DNA from: Pseudomonadota bacterium
GTDB lineage: Bacteria > Pseudomonadota > Alphaproteobacteria > Rhizobiales > Rhizobiaceae
Assembly: GCA_023404095.1 (NCBI GenBank)
Contig: JAEYDD010000026.1
Coordinates: forward strand, 248,001-312,000
Reading direction: 5' to 3'
Length of the DNA stretch: 64,000 nt
This document shows, piece after piece, positions 33,440 through 42,176 of the stretch (position 1 is the stretch's first letter; every line of letters begins with the position of its first letter). The translations under genes and the position numbers were made by a program. The notes under the pieces are model-generated. The model ran no database searches and had not been told where the DNA came from. It saw only the letters and a list, made by a program, of their open reading frames with translations.

Positions 33440-34468
33440 ATGCAGCGAGTATGTATTACTGGCGGAGCCGGATTTGTAGCCTCGCATCTTGCGGATGCCT
33501 TCTGCGGCAGGTTCCCTTTGGCTGAAATTATAGTCGTCGACAAGATTGGCTATGCTTCCCGCCGCGATCATCTTGCGGCGGCCTTGGGTTCTGGCCAGGT
33601 CCGCCTCATCGAAGCGTCTATTTGCGATCAGCCGCTGATGCGCAATCTGCTGAAGGGGGTCGACCTCGTCGTTCACGCCGCAGCGGAATCGCATGTCGAC
33701 AACTCCTATCGCAACGTCGTGCCGTTTCTGGAAAGCAATATCGCGGGCACGGTGACGCTGCTGCAGGCGGCGATCGACAACAACGTCAGGCTGTTCCTGC
33801 ACCTCAGCACCGACGAGGTCTACGGCGGTGCGGACGACCACCTGTTTCGCGACAACGACGCGCTGGCGCCCACCAATCCCTATGCCGCTTCCAAGGCAAG
33901 TGCCGAGATGTTCGTTCACTGCTATTCGAAGTCCTACATGCTGCCAACGATCATCTCGCGCGCAAACAACATATTCGGACCGCGCCAGTATCCTGAAAAA
34001 CTCGTTCCGAAACTGATCTGCGATGCCCTGCGCGGGGAGAAGTTCAAGATTCACGGGAATGGAAGCGCGAGGCGCTCCTTCCTGCATGTCCGGGACTTCT
34101 GCGGAGCGGTCGTGACACTGGTGACGAAGGGTGAGCACGGGCAGGTGTACAACGTACCGGGTGCTTGTGAGCACTCGGTGATGGAAGTGGTGGAACTCGT
34201 CGGACGGTTCACGGGGAGGAGCTGCGAGCAACTGGCCGAGCGCGGTCTCGACAGGCCCTTCAACGACAGCCGTTACGGCGTCGTGGCCGACAAGTTGCTG
34301 GCGCTGGGGTGGCACCCGGAAGCAACCCTCGAGGCGGAACTGCCGGGCCTGATCGACTGGTACGCCGAAAACCTCCACCTTTATTTCGATGCAGTCTCGG
34401 ATGGCGCCGTTTTGGCTGCAGAACGCGGCCGTCCGGCATCAAAATATGTGACGGGGCTGCCGCGATAG
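33440..34468 (+). CDS. RmlB-like nucleotide-sugar 4,6-dehydratase
   Basis: 342-residue extended SDR of the dTDP-glucose 4,6-dehydratase group. NAD-binding TGGAGFVASH, AESHVDNSYRN, the catalytic T-D-E in LSTDEVYGGAD, Tyr/Lys in NPYAASKASAEM, and NNIFGPRQYPEKLVPKLI as in RmlB. The other rml genes are absent, so dTDP-rhamnose is not implied. It may make a 4-keto-6-deoxy sugar for a different branch. The C-terminus is about 20 residues longer than typical. Confidence 0.84.
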   Translation: MQRVCITGGAGFVASHLADAFCGRFPLAEIIVVDKIGYASRRDHLAAALGSGQVRLIEASICDQPLMRNLLKGVDLVVHAAAESHVDNSYRNVVPFLESNIAGTVTLLQAAIDNNVRLFLHLSTDEVYGGADDHLFRDNDALAPTNPYAASKASAEMFVHCYSKSYMLPTIISRANNIFGPRQYPEKLVPKLICDALRGEKFKIHGNGSARRSFLHVRDFCGAVVTLVTKGEHGQVYNVPGACEHSVMEVVELVGRFTGRSCEQLAERGLDRPFNDSRYGVVADKLLALGWHPEATLEAELPGLIDWYAENLHLYFDAVSDGAVLAAERGRPASKYVTGLPR

Positions 34469-34538
34469 GCGGTGCAGAGGGAGGCGATAGCGCGCTATGA
34501 GGGTTGGCTGCACCCACAACGCCAGAGGCAGTCCGCCG

Positions 34539-35525
34539 TCAACTGGGACAACGTTCCGCGTTCAGGCGCCGGTCTCGTTCCGCCCGAAGCTGGCCAAAAC
34601 CCGTGCGGGCCGTCGCGAGCGCGAGTTCACGCTCGATGCGGCCGTGACGGATTGAAGCGAAGCGACCGATGGTCAACCTGTCGTTGACGGTCTGCAGCGA
34701 TGCCGGACGGGTCTGCCGGGGAAGGCAGGTGACGCCGAACCTCAGGCCGAGTTCGGCTGCGGCGTCGAGAGTCCGTCTGTCGAAGGCGCCGTTGGGGAAT
34801 GCGATCGATATGGGAAGGCGGCCGGTCAGGCGGCGGAGTTCTTCCTGGCACCGGCGAATGTCTGTCAGCTGTGTACCGCTGTCGACAATGGTCAGGATCG
34901 TGTGGGAATGCGTGTGATTGCCAATTTCTACAAGCGGCTCGCGCGAGAGCGCCGTGACCTCTGTGGGCGTCATCGGCCGGTCGATGTCGGCGACGGGACG
35001 CATGGCACCTTCGCCGTAGCGCGTCACGATGGCCGCCCGTATTCCATCGGGAGGGCAGGCTTTAAGGCTTTCTCGGAGGGCAGCGATTGCCGCCGCCGGC
35101 GTGCCACGTTTGGTCTCCTCCCGAAACAACACGTCCCACCAGAAGGCTTCTCCGCTTGCAACGTTGCCAGAAGATATGAAGATCGTAACAGGCATTTCGT
35201 TGCGACGAACGAGCGGCAGAAGTTTCAGGTTGTTGGCGTAACCGTCGTCGAAGGTGAGCCATGCGGCAGGCCCGCGGACGTTTCCGGCATCGAGATCATG
35301 TCCGGTCACAAGCCGAAATCCTCGCCGGCGCAGCAGCGTCGCGACGAGTTCGACATCGTGGACCGTCATGGGCTGAAAAGGGTCGAGCAGGCCGGTCTGC
35401 AGGTCTTCCATCCTGTCGATCACGCTGTGGAAGGCGAGGACGACCAGGGTGTCGTCTTCATTCCGGCGTCCCGCGAGAACCCTGGCAATGGCCAGATCGA
35501 GCGCTTTGATCAGCTTTTCCTTCAT
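34539..35525 (-). CDS. polysaccharide deacetylase family protein
   Basis: 328-residue NodB-type carbohydrate esterase. The catalytic Asp-Asp pair is in WLTFDDGYANN and the metal-binding His pair in IGNHTHSHTIL; a later motif is SIAFPNGAFDRR. ATG 35525 with GAGG upstream. No signal peptide is obvious, so it may act in the cytoplasm on lipid-linked repeat units, or be anchored via its hydrophobic N-terminus. It is the only minus-strand gene in this part of the locus and is divergent from the glycosyltransferase that follows. Confidence 0.82.
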   Translation of the reverse strand: MKEKLIKALDLAIARVLAGRRNEDDTLVVLAFHSVIDRMEDLQTGLLDPFQPMTVHDVELVATLLRRRGFRLVTGHDLDAGNVRGPAAWLTFDDGYANNLKLLPLVRRNEMPVTIFISSGNVASGEAFWWDVLFREETKRGTPAAAIAALRESLKACPPDGIRAAIVTRYGEGAMRPVADIDRPMTPTEVTALSREPLVEIGNHTHSHTILTIVDSGTQLTDIRRCQEELRRLTGRLPISIAFPNGAFDRRTLDAAAELGLRFGVTCLPRQTRPASLQTVNDRLTIGRFASIRHGRIERELALATARTGFGQLRAERDRRLNAERCPS

Positions 35526-35616
35526 GAGAGCCTCGGAATGTCCAATCGGCGCCTGCGTTCGAAGGGTGGCGGAGAAGGCGGCCCTGCCGGGCGCCTGCCA
35601 ACGAGGGAAGAGTAAC

Positions 35617-36606
35617 ATGCAGGATGGCCCGCGCGCGACAATTGTGATCCCGACCTACAACTCGGCCCGATGGCTCGGCGAGGCGGTCGACAGTGCGCTT
35701 GCACAGACTTTCGACGACATCGAGGTTCTCGTGCTCGACAATGCCTCGACGGACGGCACCGCGAAACTGATGGCGCGCTATACGGATCCAAGGCTGATCT
35801 ACCGGCGTTTCGACAACAACGTAGGCTTTGCCGGCAATGTCACGCGCGGGATCAAAGCCGCGCGGGGCGACTACTTCATGGTGCTCGGCGCCGACGACAT
35901 TCTGGATCCGCGTTTCGTTGCGGCGGCCGTGGCTCGACTGGAGGCAGATCCGGCTGCCCAGATGGTGCATGGCGGTGCGATCTGGATCGATGACGATGGC
36001 GTCCCGATCGGACGTTTCAGCGGCCGGTGGCCCGCGAAATCCGGAGGCGGCGACGCATTCGTCCGCGCCTTCACCGAGGGGTTTTGCTACTCCTGTGTCC
36101 TGTCGCGCACGGCGCCGGTGAAGGCATTGGGAGGCATGGACGAGGAGTGGGGGATGATCGCCGATAGCTGGCTTTTCCTGAAGCTGTGTCTGGCGGGCGA
36201 TGTCCTTTTCATCGAAGAACCGCTCGTCCACTATCGCGTTCGCGAAAGCAGCCTTTCCTTCGAGCTCTATGCCGACGGAAAGATGTTCGACGACCATATC
36301 GCAGGTCTCGAGACTGCGTTCGCCTGGCCGGAGGCAAGCCCGTTGATCACACGGCGGCACGAGGCCCGGACCGCGGTGGCGCGGCAGGCGTTCGAGACGA
36401 TGCATCTCACGCGGATGGGCGCGGGCTTGCGAGGCGTGGCCCGAAAGACGTGGCAGATCGTGCGGGCGGAGCCGCGGGTTGTGTCCCTGCCGGCCTGTTG
36501 GTTGCGCCTTGGGATGGCGTTGATGCCACCGGCGGCCATCCGGGCGCTGCGGAACCATCGACGCCGTGCACGCATCGCTGACTTCAGCGAGCCCGCACGC
36601 TCATGA
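35617..36606 (+). CDS. family 2 glycosyltransferase
   Basis: 329-residue GT-A enzyme. N-terminal TIVIPTYNSARWLGEAVDSAL, LDNASTDGT, and the acidic metal site in GADDILDPRF. The C-terminal third is basic. ATG 35617 preceded by GAGGGAAGAG. Its stop overlaps the flippase start. It probably adds one sugar to the lipid-linked repeat unit at the cytoplasmic face. Confidence 0.87.
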   Translation: MQDGPRATIVIPTYNSARWLGEAVDSALAQTFDDIEVLVLDNASTDGTAKLMARYTDPRLIYRRFDNNVGFAGNVTRGIKAARGDYFMVLGADDILDPRFVAAAVARLEADPAAQMVHGGAIWIDDDGVPIGRFSGRWPAKSGGGDAFVRAFTEGFCYSCVLSRTAPVKALGGMDEEWGMIADSWLFLKLCLAGDVLFIEEPLVHYRVRESSLSFELYADGKMFDDHIAGLETAFAWPEASPLITRRHEARTAVARQAFETMHLTRMGAGLRGVARKTWQIVRAEPRVVSLPACWLRLGMALMPPAAIRALRNHRRRARIADFSEPARS

Positions 36607-37880
36607 GTCCGCTGCTGGGCCGAACCGCTGTGGTGTCAGGCATTCGCATCTTCTATCTCGGACTGTGGTTCGTGGCGATCACAGTCGCATATCGCCATCT
36701 CGGCACGCTCCCGGATGGCGTTGCAGAGGTCGGGCTTCTCACTTTCGCATTGGCATCCATCAAGATGGTGACAACCGCGCTTGGCGATCCGCTCGATCTC
36801 GATGTCGTTCGCCGCGTGCCGCCGATACTTGCCGCCGATCCTGACCGCGCGGCTCAGGCATGGCGTGCCGCCCAGCAGATTCGCACCGGATTGGCGGCAG
36901 CAGTATTTGCACTTTCCGTATTGCTGGCGGTGCCGATCGCGAGGTTCTTTCTGCACGATCGCGAATGGTCCACGGCCGTCGTACTGGCCGGCGGTGCGGC
37001 GGCCTTCGAGTTCGTCTATCGCGGCTACCTGGCTGACTGCCAGTCCCGCGAACGGTTCGACAGGTTGCTGCTGCTGGAGGGAACCCTGCAGGGCTTCCGC
37101 GTCGTCTCCGTGGCGGCCCTGCTGATTGGCGGAGCATTGACGGCGTCCAGCTTTCTGGCGGCCTACCTGCTGTCGGCGCTCTGTGTCTGCCTGACGGCCT
37201 TTGTCCTGTCGGACGCGGCGCGGCGCAGGCTTTTCACTTTCTCCGCGGAGGCAAGCCTTGAAACATGGCGCTATGTGCGATGGGTGGCGCCGGCCCTCAT
37301 GGTCAGTGCCGTCGTAGAGCGGCTGGACATCTTCCTGCTCACCAGCCTGCGCGGGCCCGCGGAGGCGGGTTTCTATGGCGCCTTGCTGCCGCTGCTGCTC
37401 GTTCCGGAGATGGTCATGGGTTTTGCGATGGTCGTATTGCAGCCCCGGGTCGCAGACCTCGCAAAGCATGGCGGCGCGCTGGAACTCTGGGCTTCCGTTT
37501 GCCGGCTTACCGTGCCCATGGCCGCAATCGCCAGTCTTCTGGTGTTCCTGTTTGCGGAGCCTCTGATACGCATGACCATCGGTCCGGCCTACCTACCGTC
37601 CGTGCCGGTTTTCAAGCTGCTTTTTGCCGCGGTTATGTGCTGGGTCGCCGTCGTGCCGGTCGCGCTGTCGTTTGTCGTTATGACGCAGCCGCGGGCGACG
37701 CTGGCGATCTGCCTGTTTCAGGCGGTCGTCGTCGGCACCGCCGGCTTCCTGTTGATACCCGCATATGGTGCGACAGGAGCGGCCGTCTCCGTTTTCCTGA
37801 TGCGGCTTTTGACGGGTCTTGTAATCTGTGGTGCCGCCTATCATCGGTTGCGAGGCGGCTTTCTGGAGGGGAGGGCCTAG
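36603..37880 (+). CDS. Wzx-like polysaccharide flippase
   Basis: 425-residue membrane protein of the oligosaccharide-flippase (MOP/PST) family with about 12 predicted helices and a hydrophobic LVISGI..FYLGLWFVAIT start. It is expected to move the undecaprenyl-linked repeat unit across the inner membrane for Wzy polymerisation. Coupled to the upstream glycosyltransferase (ATGA) and directly upstream of another glycosyltransferase that starts at TTG four bases after its stop. Confidence 0.8.
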   Translation: MSPLLGRTAVVSGIRIFYLGLWFVAITVAYRHLGTLPDGVAEVGLLTFALASIKMVTTALGDPLDLDVVRRVPPILAADPDRAAQAWRAAQQIRTGLAAAVFALSVLLAVPIARFFLHDREWSTAVVLAGGAAAFEFVYRGYLADCQSRERFDRLLLLEGTLQGFRVVSVAALLIGGALTASSFLAAYLLSALCVCLTAFVLSDAARRRLFTFSAEASLETWRYVRWVAPALMVSAVVERLDIFLLTSLRGPAEAGFYGALLPLLLVPEMVMGFAMVVLQPRVADLAKHGGALELWASVCRLTVPMAAIASLLVFLFAEPLIRMTIGPAYLPSVPVFKLLFAAVMCWVAVVPVALSFVVMTQPRATLAICLFQAVVVGTAGFLLIPAYGATGAAVSVFLMRLLTGLVICGAAYHRLRGGFLEGRA

Positions 37881-37884
37881 GCAG

Positions 37885-39009
37885 TTGCGGGTCGCCCACA
37901 TCAAGAGCCGGTACGACCGGATCGGCGGAATCGAGTCTCTCCTGGAGGGGCTGATGCCGGAGTTGGCACGACAGCCGGATGCAGAGCCGTTGCTGGTGTT
38001 TGTGGCTAACAGGCGCGATCAGGAACTGGAGGCCAGGCTGACGGCAAACGGAATGGTGCCGCTCGTCTGGCTGCCGTGGAACGGGCTGGCGTGTTCTCCG
38101 CTGAACGCGATGCGTCTCAGAAGGATCCTGCGCGAGCAAGAAATCGGTGTGATCCATACCCATGACATGCGTGCCAACCTGCTGGTCGCGATGAACCGGC
38201 CAGTCCTGAGGATACCCTGGCTTTGCCACATGCACGGCTGGCTCGGTCACACGCACAAGGGCGTTCACCGCTTCTACGAGGCGGTCGATCGCCGGCTGGT
38301 AGGGCTGGCGGACCACGTCCTCGTCGGCTCCTATGCTGCGCTCGACGAGGTGCGGAGGGGCGGTGCGCGGTCTTCCTCCGTCGCATGGAACGCAGCGGCC
38401 GTCGCTGCGCCCGCAACTCTGTCGCGCGCCGATCTCGGGTTGCCGCCGGATGTTGTGGTCTTCACCGTGCTGGGACGGCTTCACCCGGGCAAGGGGCAGG
38501 ATATATTCCTCAAGGCGTTGGGCCGTCTGGCCGCTCACGGCGGATGGCATGCGGTTCTGGTCGGCGTCGGCGAGACGGAGGCGGAACTGAAACAAATGGC
38601 CGCGAGGCTTGCCATCGCCGATCGGGTCACTTTCACCGGCTTTGTCGAGAGGCCGACGGACTGGATAGACGCAAGTGACGTCATCGTGGTTCCATCGCGC
38701 AAAGACAGCCTCCCGATGACGTGCCTGGAGGGCATGGCGCGGGCGAAAGCGCTTATCGTGAGTGCGGCCGGGGACATGCCGCGCGTCATCGCGGACGGAG
38801 AGGCAGGGCTTGTCGTTGCGATCGACGACGTCGACGGACTGCGAGCCGCGCTCGTCGCGCTCCTCGACGCTCCCGTCCGGCGCGAAGTCCTAGGTCAGGC
38901 TGCAAAGGCACGGTTCCTCGCACACCATACCGCTGCAGCCCTTGCCCGCCAGATGACCGATCGCGCCATGGAGCTCACCCGGCGGAAGGGCATATCCGTT
39001 CATAAATAG
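37885..39009 (+). CDS. family 4 (GT-B) glycosyltransferase
   Basis: 374-residue GT-B enzyme. The N-terminal domain has KSRYDRIGGIESLLEGL; the C-terminal donor domain has LGRLHPGKGQDIFLKAL and the E-x7-E type segment PSRKDSLPMTCLEGMA. Start is TTG 37885, read with the purine-rich GGAGGGGAGGG upstream. Its last 35 bases overlap the 3' end of the convergent glycosyltransferase gene. Confidence 0.85.
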   Translation: MRVAHIKSRYDRIGGIESLLEGLMPELARQPDAEPLLVFVANRRDQELEARLTANGMVPLVWLPWNGLACSPLNAMRLRRILREQEIGVIHTHDMRANLLVAMNRPVLRIPWLCHMHGWLGHTHKGVHRFYEAVDRRLVGLADHVLVGSYAALDEVRRGGARSSSVAWNAAAVAAPATLSRADLGLPPDVVVFTVLGRLHPGKGQDIFLKALGRLAAHGGWHAVLVGVGETEAELKQMAARLAIADRVTFTGFVERPTDWIDASDVIVVPSRKDSLPMTCLEGMARAKALIVSAAGDMPRVIADGEAGLVVAIDDVDGLRAALVALLDAPVRREVLGQAAKARFLAHHTAAALARQMTDRAMELTRRKGISVHK

Positions 39010-40156
39010 CCGAAAGGCGCTCCACGAACATCGGCACGGAGTATTCCTGCTCCTGCCGCAGGCGGCCTGCAGCGCCGATCGCCGCTGCGCGTTCCGGAAA
39101 TTCGAGAAGGCCTGATATCTGCTCGGCGAGTGCCGGCGCGTCGCCGGGCGGCAGCAGGATGCCGGATACGCCATCCTCCACGATCGCAAGCGGACCTCCC
39201 GCTTTCACGGAAATGACCGGCGTGCCCACGGACATGGCTTCGAGCAGCACCAGCCCGAAAGGTTCCGGGCTGATGGATGTATGGCAGAAGACGTCAAGGC
39301 CATCCATCAGGTCGACCATGCTGTCCAGCCGGTAGCGCCAGCCGAGGAAGTGCAGCCTTTGGCCAAGGCCGAGTGCGGCGGCCTTGCGCTTCAATTCGCG
39401 CTCATATTCTTCGAGGCCTGGCGGAGCGCCGCCGCTGACGACGAAGATCGCCTCGGGATGCCGCGCGGCCACAAGCGCACAGGCGTCGAGAAAGACATGG
39501 CAACCCTTCCATGGATCGAGACGGGCGGCGAAGCCGACAATCGGTGTGTCAGCGGCGACGCCGAGATCGGCGCGCAAATGGCCCGGCTGGAGGGATTTCC
39601 GGAAGGCCTCGCCATCCAGCGCGTCGGGCATCACGACGACCTGTCGCGGCCAGACGCCGTAAAGCGCATCGACGCACGGCGTCGACATCGCCAGAACGGT
39701 CGTCGAAAGGCGGCGGACCATGGCGGCAAACAGCGGCGTCAGGACCGGGACGGACGGGGCCATTTCCCGAACATGCCATAGGTGAGGCTTGCCCGCGAGT
39801 TTGGCCGCCCATGCCCCGTACAGGCAGTAGAGTGAATTGGAGTGGACCAGATCCGGATCGATTTGCCGGATCTTGCCGCGCAGCCGCAGCACGGTCGGAA
39901 GGAATTTCAGCAGGTAGCCAAGCTGGTAGCTGACGGACGGCAGCGTTCGCAGTTGCTGCATCGGCAGGAAATGAACTTCGGCGCCGGCTGCGCGCAGTCG
40001 TTCCACAATCGGGCCGTCGCATGGCAGGACGACCGAGCTGCGTTGTCCGGTCGAGCGCATGGCTTCCAGCGTGCGGGCGAGGGCGATGTCGGAGCCGCCG
40101 ACCTCGGAGTTGGGATGGACGTAAAGTACATGCCGGGGCCGGGAGGGAGTGGTCAT
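38975..40156 (-). CDS. family 4 (GT-B) glycosyltransferase
   Basis: 393-residue GT-B enzyme. N-terminal VLYVHPNSEVGGSDIALARTL, HSNSLYCLYG and a donor domain with GFAARLDPWKGCHVFLDAC and SISPEPFGLVLLEAMSVGTP, the classic E-x7-E motif. Overlaps the polymerase gene by four bases and reads in the same direction, so the Wzy and this transferase are probably co-expressed on the minus strand. Confidence 0.88.
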   Translation of the reverse strand: MTTPSRPRHVLYVHPNSEVGGSDIALARTLEAMRSTGQRSSVVLPCDGPIVERLRAAGAEVHFLPMQQLRTLPSVSYQLGYLLKFLPTVLRLRGKIRQIDPDLVHSNSLYCLYGAWAAKLAGKPHLWHVREMAPSVPVLTPLFAAMVRRLSTTVLAMSTPCVDALYGVWPRQVVVMPDALDGEAFRKSLQPGHLRADLGVAADTPIVGFAARLDPWKGCHVFLDACALVAARHPEAIFVVSGGAPPGLEEYERELKRKAAALGLGQRLHFLGWRYRLDSMVDLMDGLDVFCHTSISPEPFGLVLLEAMSVGTPVISVKAGGPLAIVEDGVSGILLPPGDAPALAEQISGLLEFPERAAAIGAAGRLRQEQEYSVPMFVERLSAIYERICPSAG

Positions 40157-41658
40157 CTGGCGCTTCTTGGCGCAAGCAGACTGCGGACGGGGCTGTCGCC
40201 CACGACCGAGATGCGCCGTGCGGCCATCACCAGGCCCAGGACAAGCCAGAGCAACTTGAGGAATTTCGCATGGCCGAAAAGGCTGCAGACCAGAAACGCC
40301 AGCAGACTGGCCTCGAGGGCGATGGCGAGCAGGCGCAGTCCCGGCGGGCCGGTCTTCTCCATCCTCCAGAGTTCGCGGAACGCCGAGAAGAAGATTGCGG
40401 AGAAGAGGATCAGGCCAACCGCCCCATATTCCACCAGAATCTCAAGCTCGAGGTTATGCGCGCCGATATTGGAGACGAGTTCTCGCCCTTCATTGACGGC
40501 AAGCTCCATATCGTCGACCCACGCCTGAAGCCGAATGTCGTCTGGCAGATGCTCGCGTACGTCGTCGTAGAACCTGAAGCCGAAAGCCTTGTATCCGTGT
40601 CCCACTATCGGGCTTTCGAGCCAGATATCGGCGGCGCGCGTCACGAGCAGGCTTCGTAGCGGCGTGCTGCCCTCGCTGAGATACTTCTGGGAAAACATTC
40701 GGTCGAGAAAACCGGGAGGAAGATAGATCAGCAGCCCCACCAGCATGGTCGTTCCCGCGGCAAGCGCGAGGCGAAGCGGTATGACGCCACGGATGAACAG
40801 AAACAGGCCGGCAATCCCGAGCCCGAAAAAGCCGGTGCGCGTGTAGCTCAACGTCAGTGCGATCATTTGCAGGAGGCCGAAGGCTGCGACGACAAAGCGG
40901 GTCCAGAAGTCTGTCCACCGCTGCCAGGCGTAGAAGATGAGCGGTATCGACATGGCGATCGAATAAGAGAGCCAGTTGGCGTCGCCGATGCCGCCGGTAA
41001 TGCGCTTGATGATGACGCCATCGAGCGACTCGCTGTCGATCACCCCGCCGAGCGCGCCGAGCGCGAGACGTGGGTCATCGGATTCGATAGCGAGCGAAGG
41101 CAGGAAGTGTTCCATCAGGCCGATGATCCCCGTGAGGGCCATGGCAGCCGACAGGATCATTATCGTCGCGTCGAGAGCCCGCTGCGACTGCCCGGCGATC
41201 GTCGCAGCCAGCGCGGTCAGCAAGATCGTCAGCAGCATTCGGCTGGTTCCTTCCAGCATGCCCGTTTCGGGATAGCGTCGCGCCAGGTCCCAGCCGACGA
41301 CAAAGATCAGGAAAAGGAAGATCGGCTTGTAGATCGCCGATGCGGTCGGCTTCCAGCCGGCGAACACCATGTGGAGGATGACGGATCCGAGGGCGATGGC
41401 TCCGTAGATCTTGGACAGGCTGCTCGGCAGGCCGATGATATGACTGCTGCCAATGACCTGAAGGGACGTATTGGCGAAGATCACGACCGCAAGCGCAACG
41501 AGCGGCTGTGAAATGCTCACAAAGACGCCGATGACGCCCAGCGCGGCAAGCAACCCCTTGAAAGGTCCAAGCGAAAGTATCGCCGCAATCCCAATGGCAA
41601 GGCAAAGGACGGCGTATGGTGCTGACCAGGAACGAAGGCCGATTGCTTGCGGTTTCAC
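40153..41658 (-). CDS. Wzy/O-antigen-ligase-like polymerase
   Basis: 501-residue polytopic protein (about 12 helices) with the O-antigen ligase/polymerase (Wzy_C-like) pattern: a long periplasmic loop (about residues 350-430) between hydrophobic bundles, containing GHGYKAFGFRFYDD and SNIGAHNLELEILVEYG with the conserved His. Start chosen at GTG 41658 (GGAG eight bases upstream, VKPQAIGLRSW); an extra 51 residues upstream would cover the promoter region. Probable polymerase of the exopolysaccharide repeat unit. Confidence 0.82.
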   Translation of the reverse strand: MKPQAIGLRSWSAPYAVLCLAIGIAAILSLGPFKGLLAALGVIGVFVSISQPLVALAVVIFANTSLQVIGSSHIIGLPSSLSKIYGAIALGSVILHMVFAGWKPTASAIYKPIFLFLIFVVGWDLARRYPETGMLEGTSRMLLTILLTALAATIAGQSQRALDATIMILSAAMALTGIIGLMEHFLPSLAIESDDPRLALGALGGVIDSESLDGVIIKRITGGIGDANWLSYSIAMSIPLIFYAWQRWTDFWTRFVVAAFGLLQMIALTLSYTRTGFFGLGIAGLFLFIRGVIPLRLALAAGTTMLVGLLIYLPPGFLDRMFSQKYLSEGSTPLRSLLVTRAADIWLESPIVGHGYKAFGFRFYDDVREHLPDDIRLQAWVDDMELAVNEGRELVSNIGAHNLELEILVEYGAVGLILFSAIFFSAFRELWRMEKTGPPGLRLLAIALEASLLAFLVCSLFGHAKFLKLLWLVLGLVMAARRISVVGDSPVRSLLAPRSAR

Positions 41659-41707
41659 ATCAGCGCTCCGCTCACAACTCCGGGCGCGACAGCGACCTTG
41701 TGACAAG

Positions 41708-41737
41708 AATATACGGAGAGCGGCAACAATTCTGCAA
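41708..41737 (-). promoter_or_regulatory. candidate promoter of the polymerase gene
   Basis: On the minus strand TTGCAG (41737-41732), 18 bp spacer, TATATT (41713-41708), in an AT-rich patch. Transcription would start near 41701, 43 bp before the GTG. Confidence 0.45.
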
Positions 41738-42176
41738 GTAACTTTTGAATACTCTCCGCTTGCTTCTTTCGGCGGATGCAATAGCCTAGAAAAGTTCGTC
41801 GCCGTCTGCAAACGCTTGCTAAGTTTGCTAGAGTGTGTTTTTCAATCGACCGTTTTTGCCGGACGGGTTGACCTGCGGCGCAATCCGTTCGACAGTTTGA
41901 TGCGCAGAGTGCAAGGCGCATCTGTACAAACGCATCACCGGCGAGATGGCCCGGCCTGATGGTAGCCCGGGTGAGGCGGCAAAGGCCGGACCTAGGCTAA
42001 TTCGGTAGCGGAATGCCGACAGCGTTGATTTCAGAAGCTTGAGTTTCGGTGGGTTGGGCTGCGAGAGCGTTGTGCGTAGCGAAGTCTTCGCATTCGGGGA
42101 TGGGGATCCAGATCACGTGATGGCGAAATGCAAGCCTGGTTGGTGACAATGCACTGAAGCGACTGAAGGAGGCGTA
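41738..42176. other. non-coding divergent region before the export genes
   Basis: About 440 bp without a convincing gene (short minus-strand frames lack coding character). It contains a perfect palindrome ATCACGTGAT (42112-42121) and a CCGGCCT...AGGCCGG pair (41951-41989). The promoter for the export genes must lie here, but no clear -35/-10 pair was found. Confidence 0.5.
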
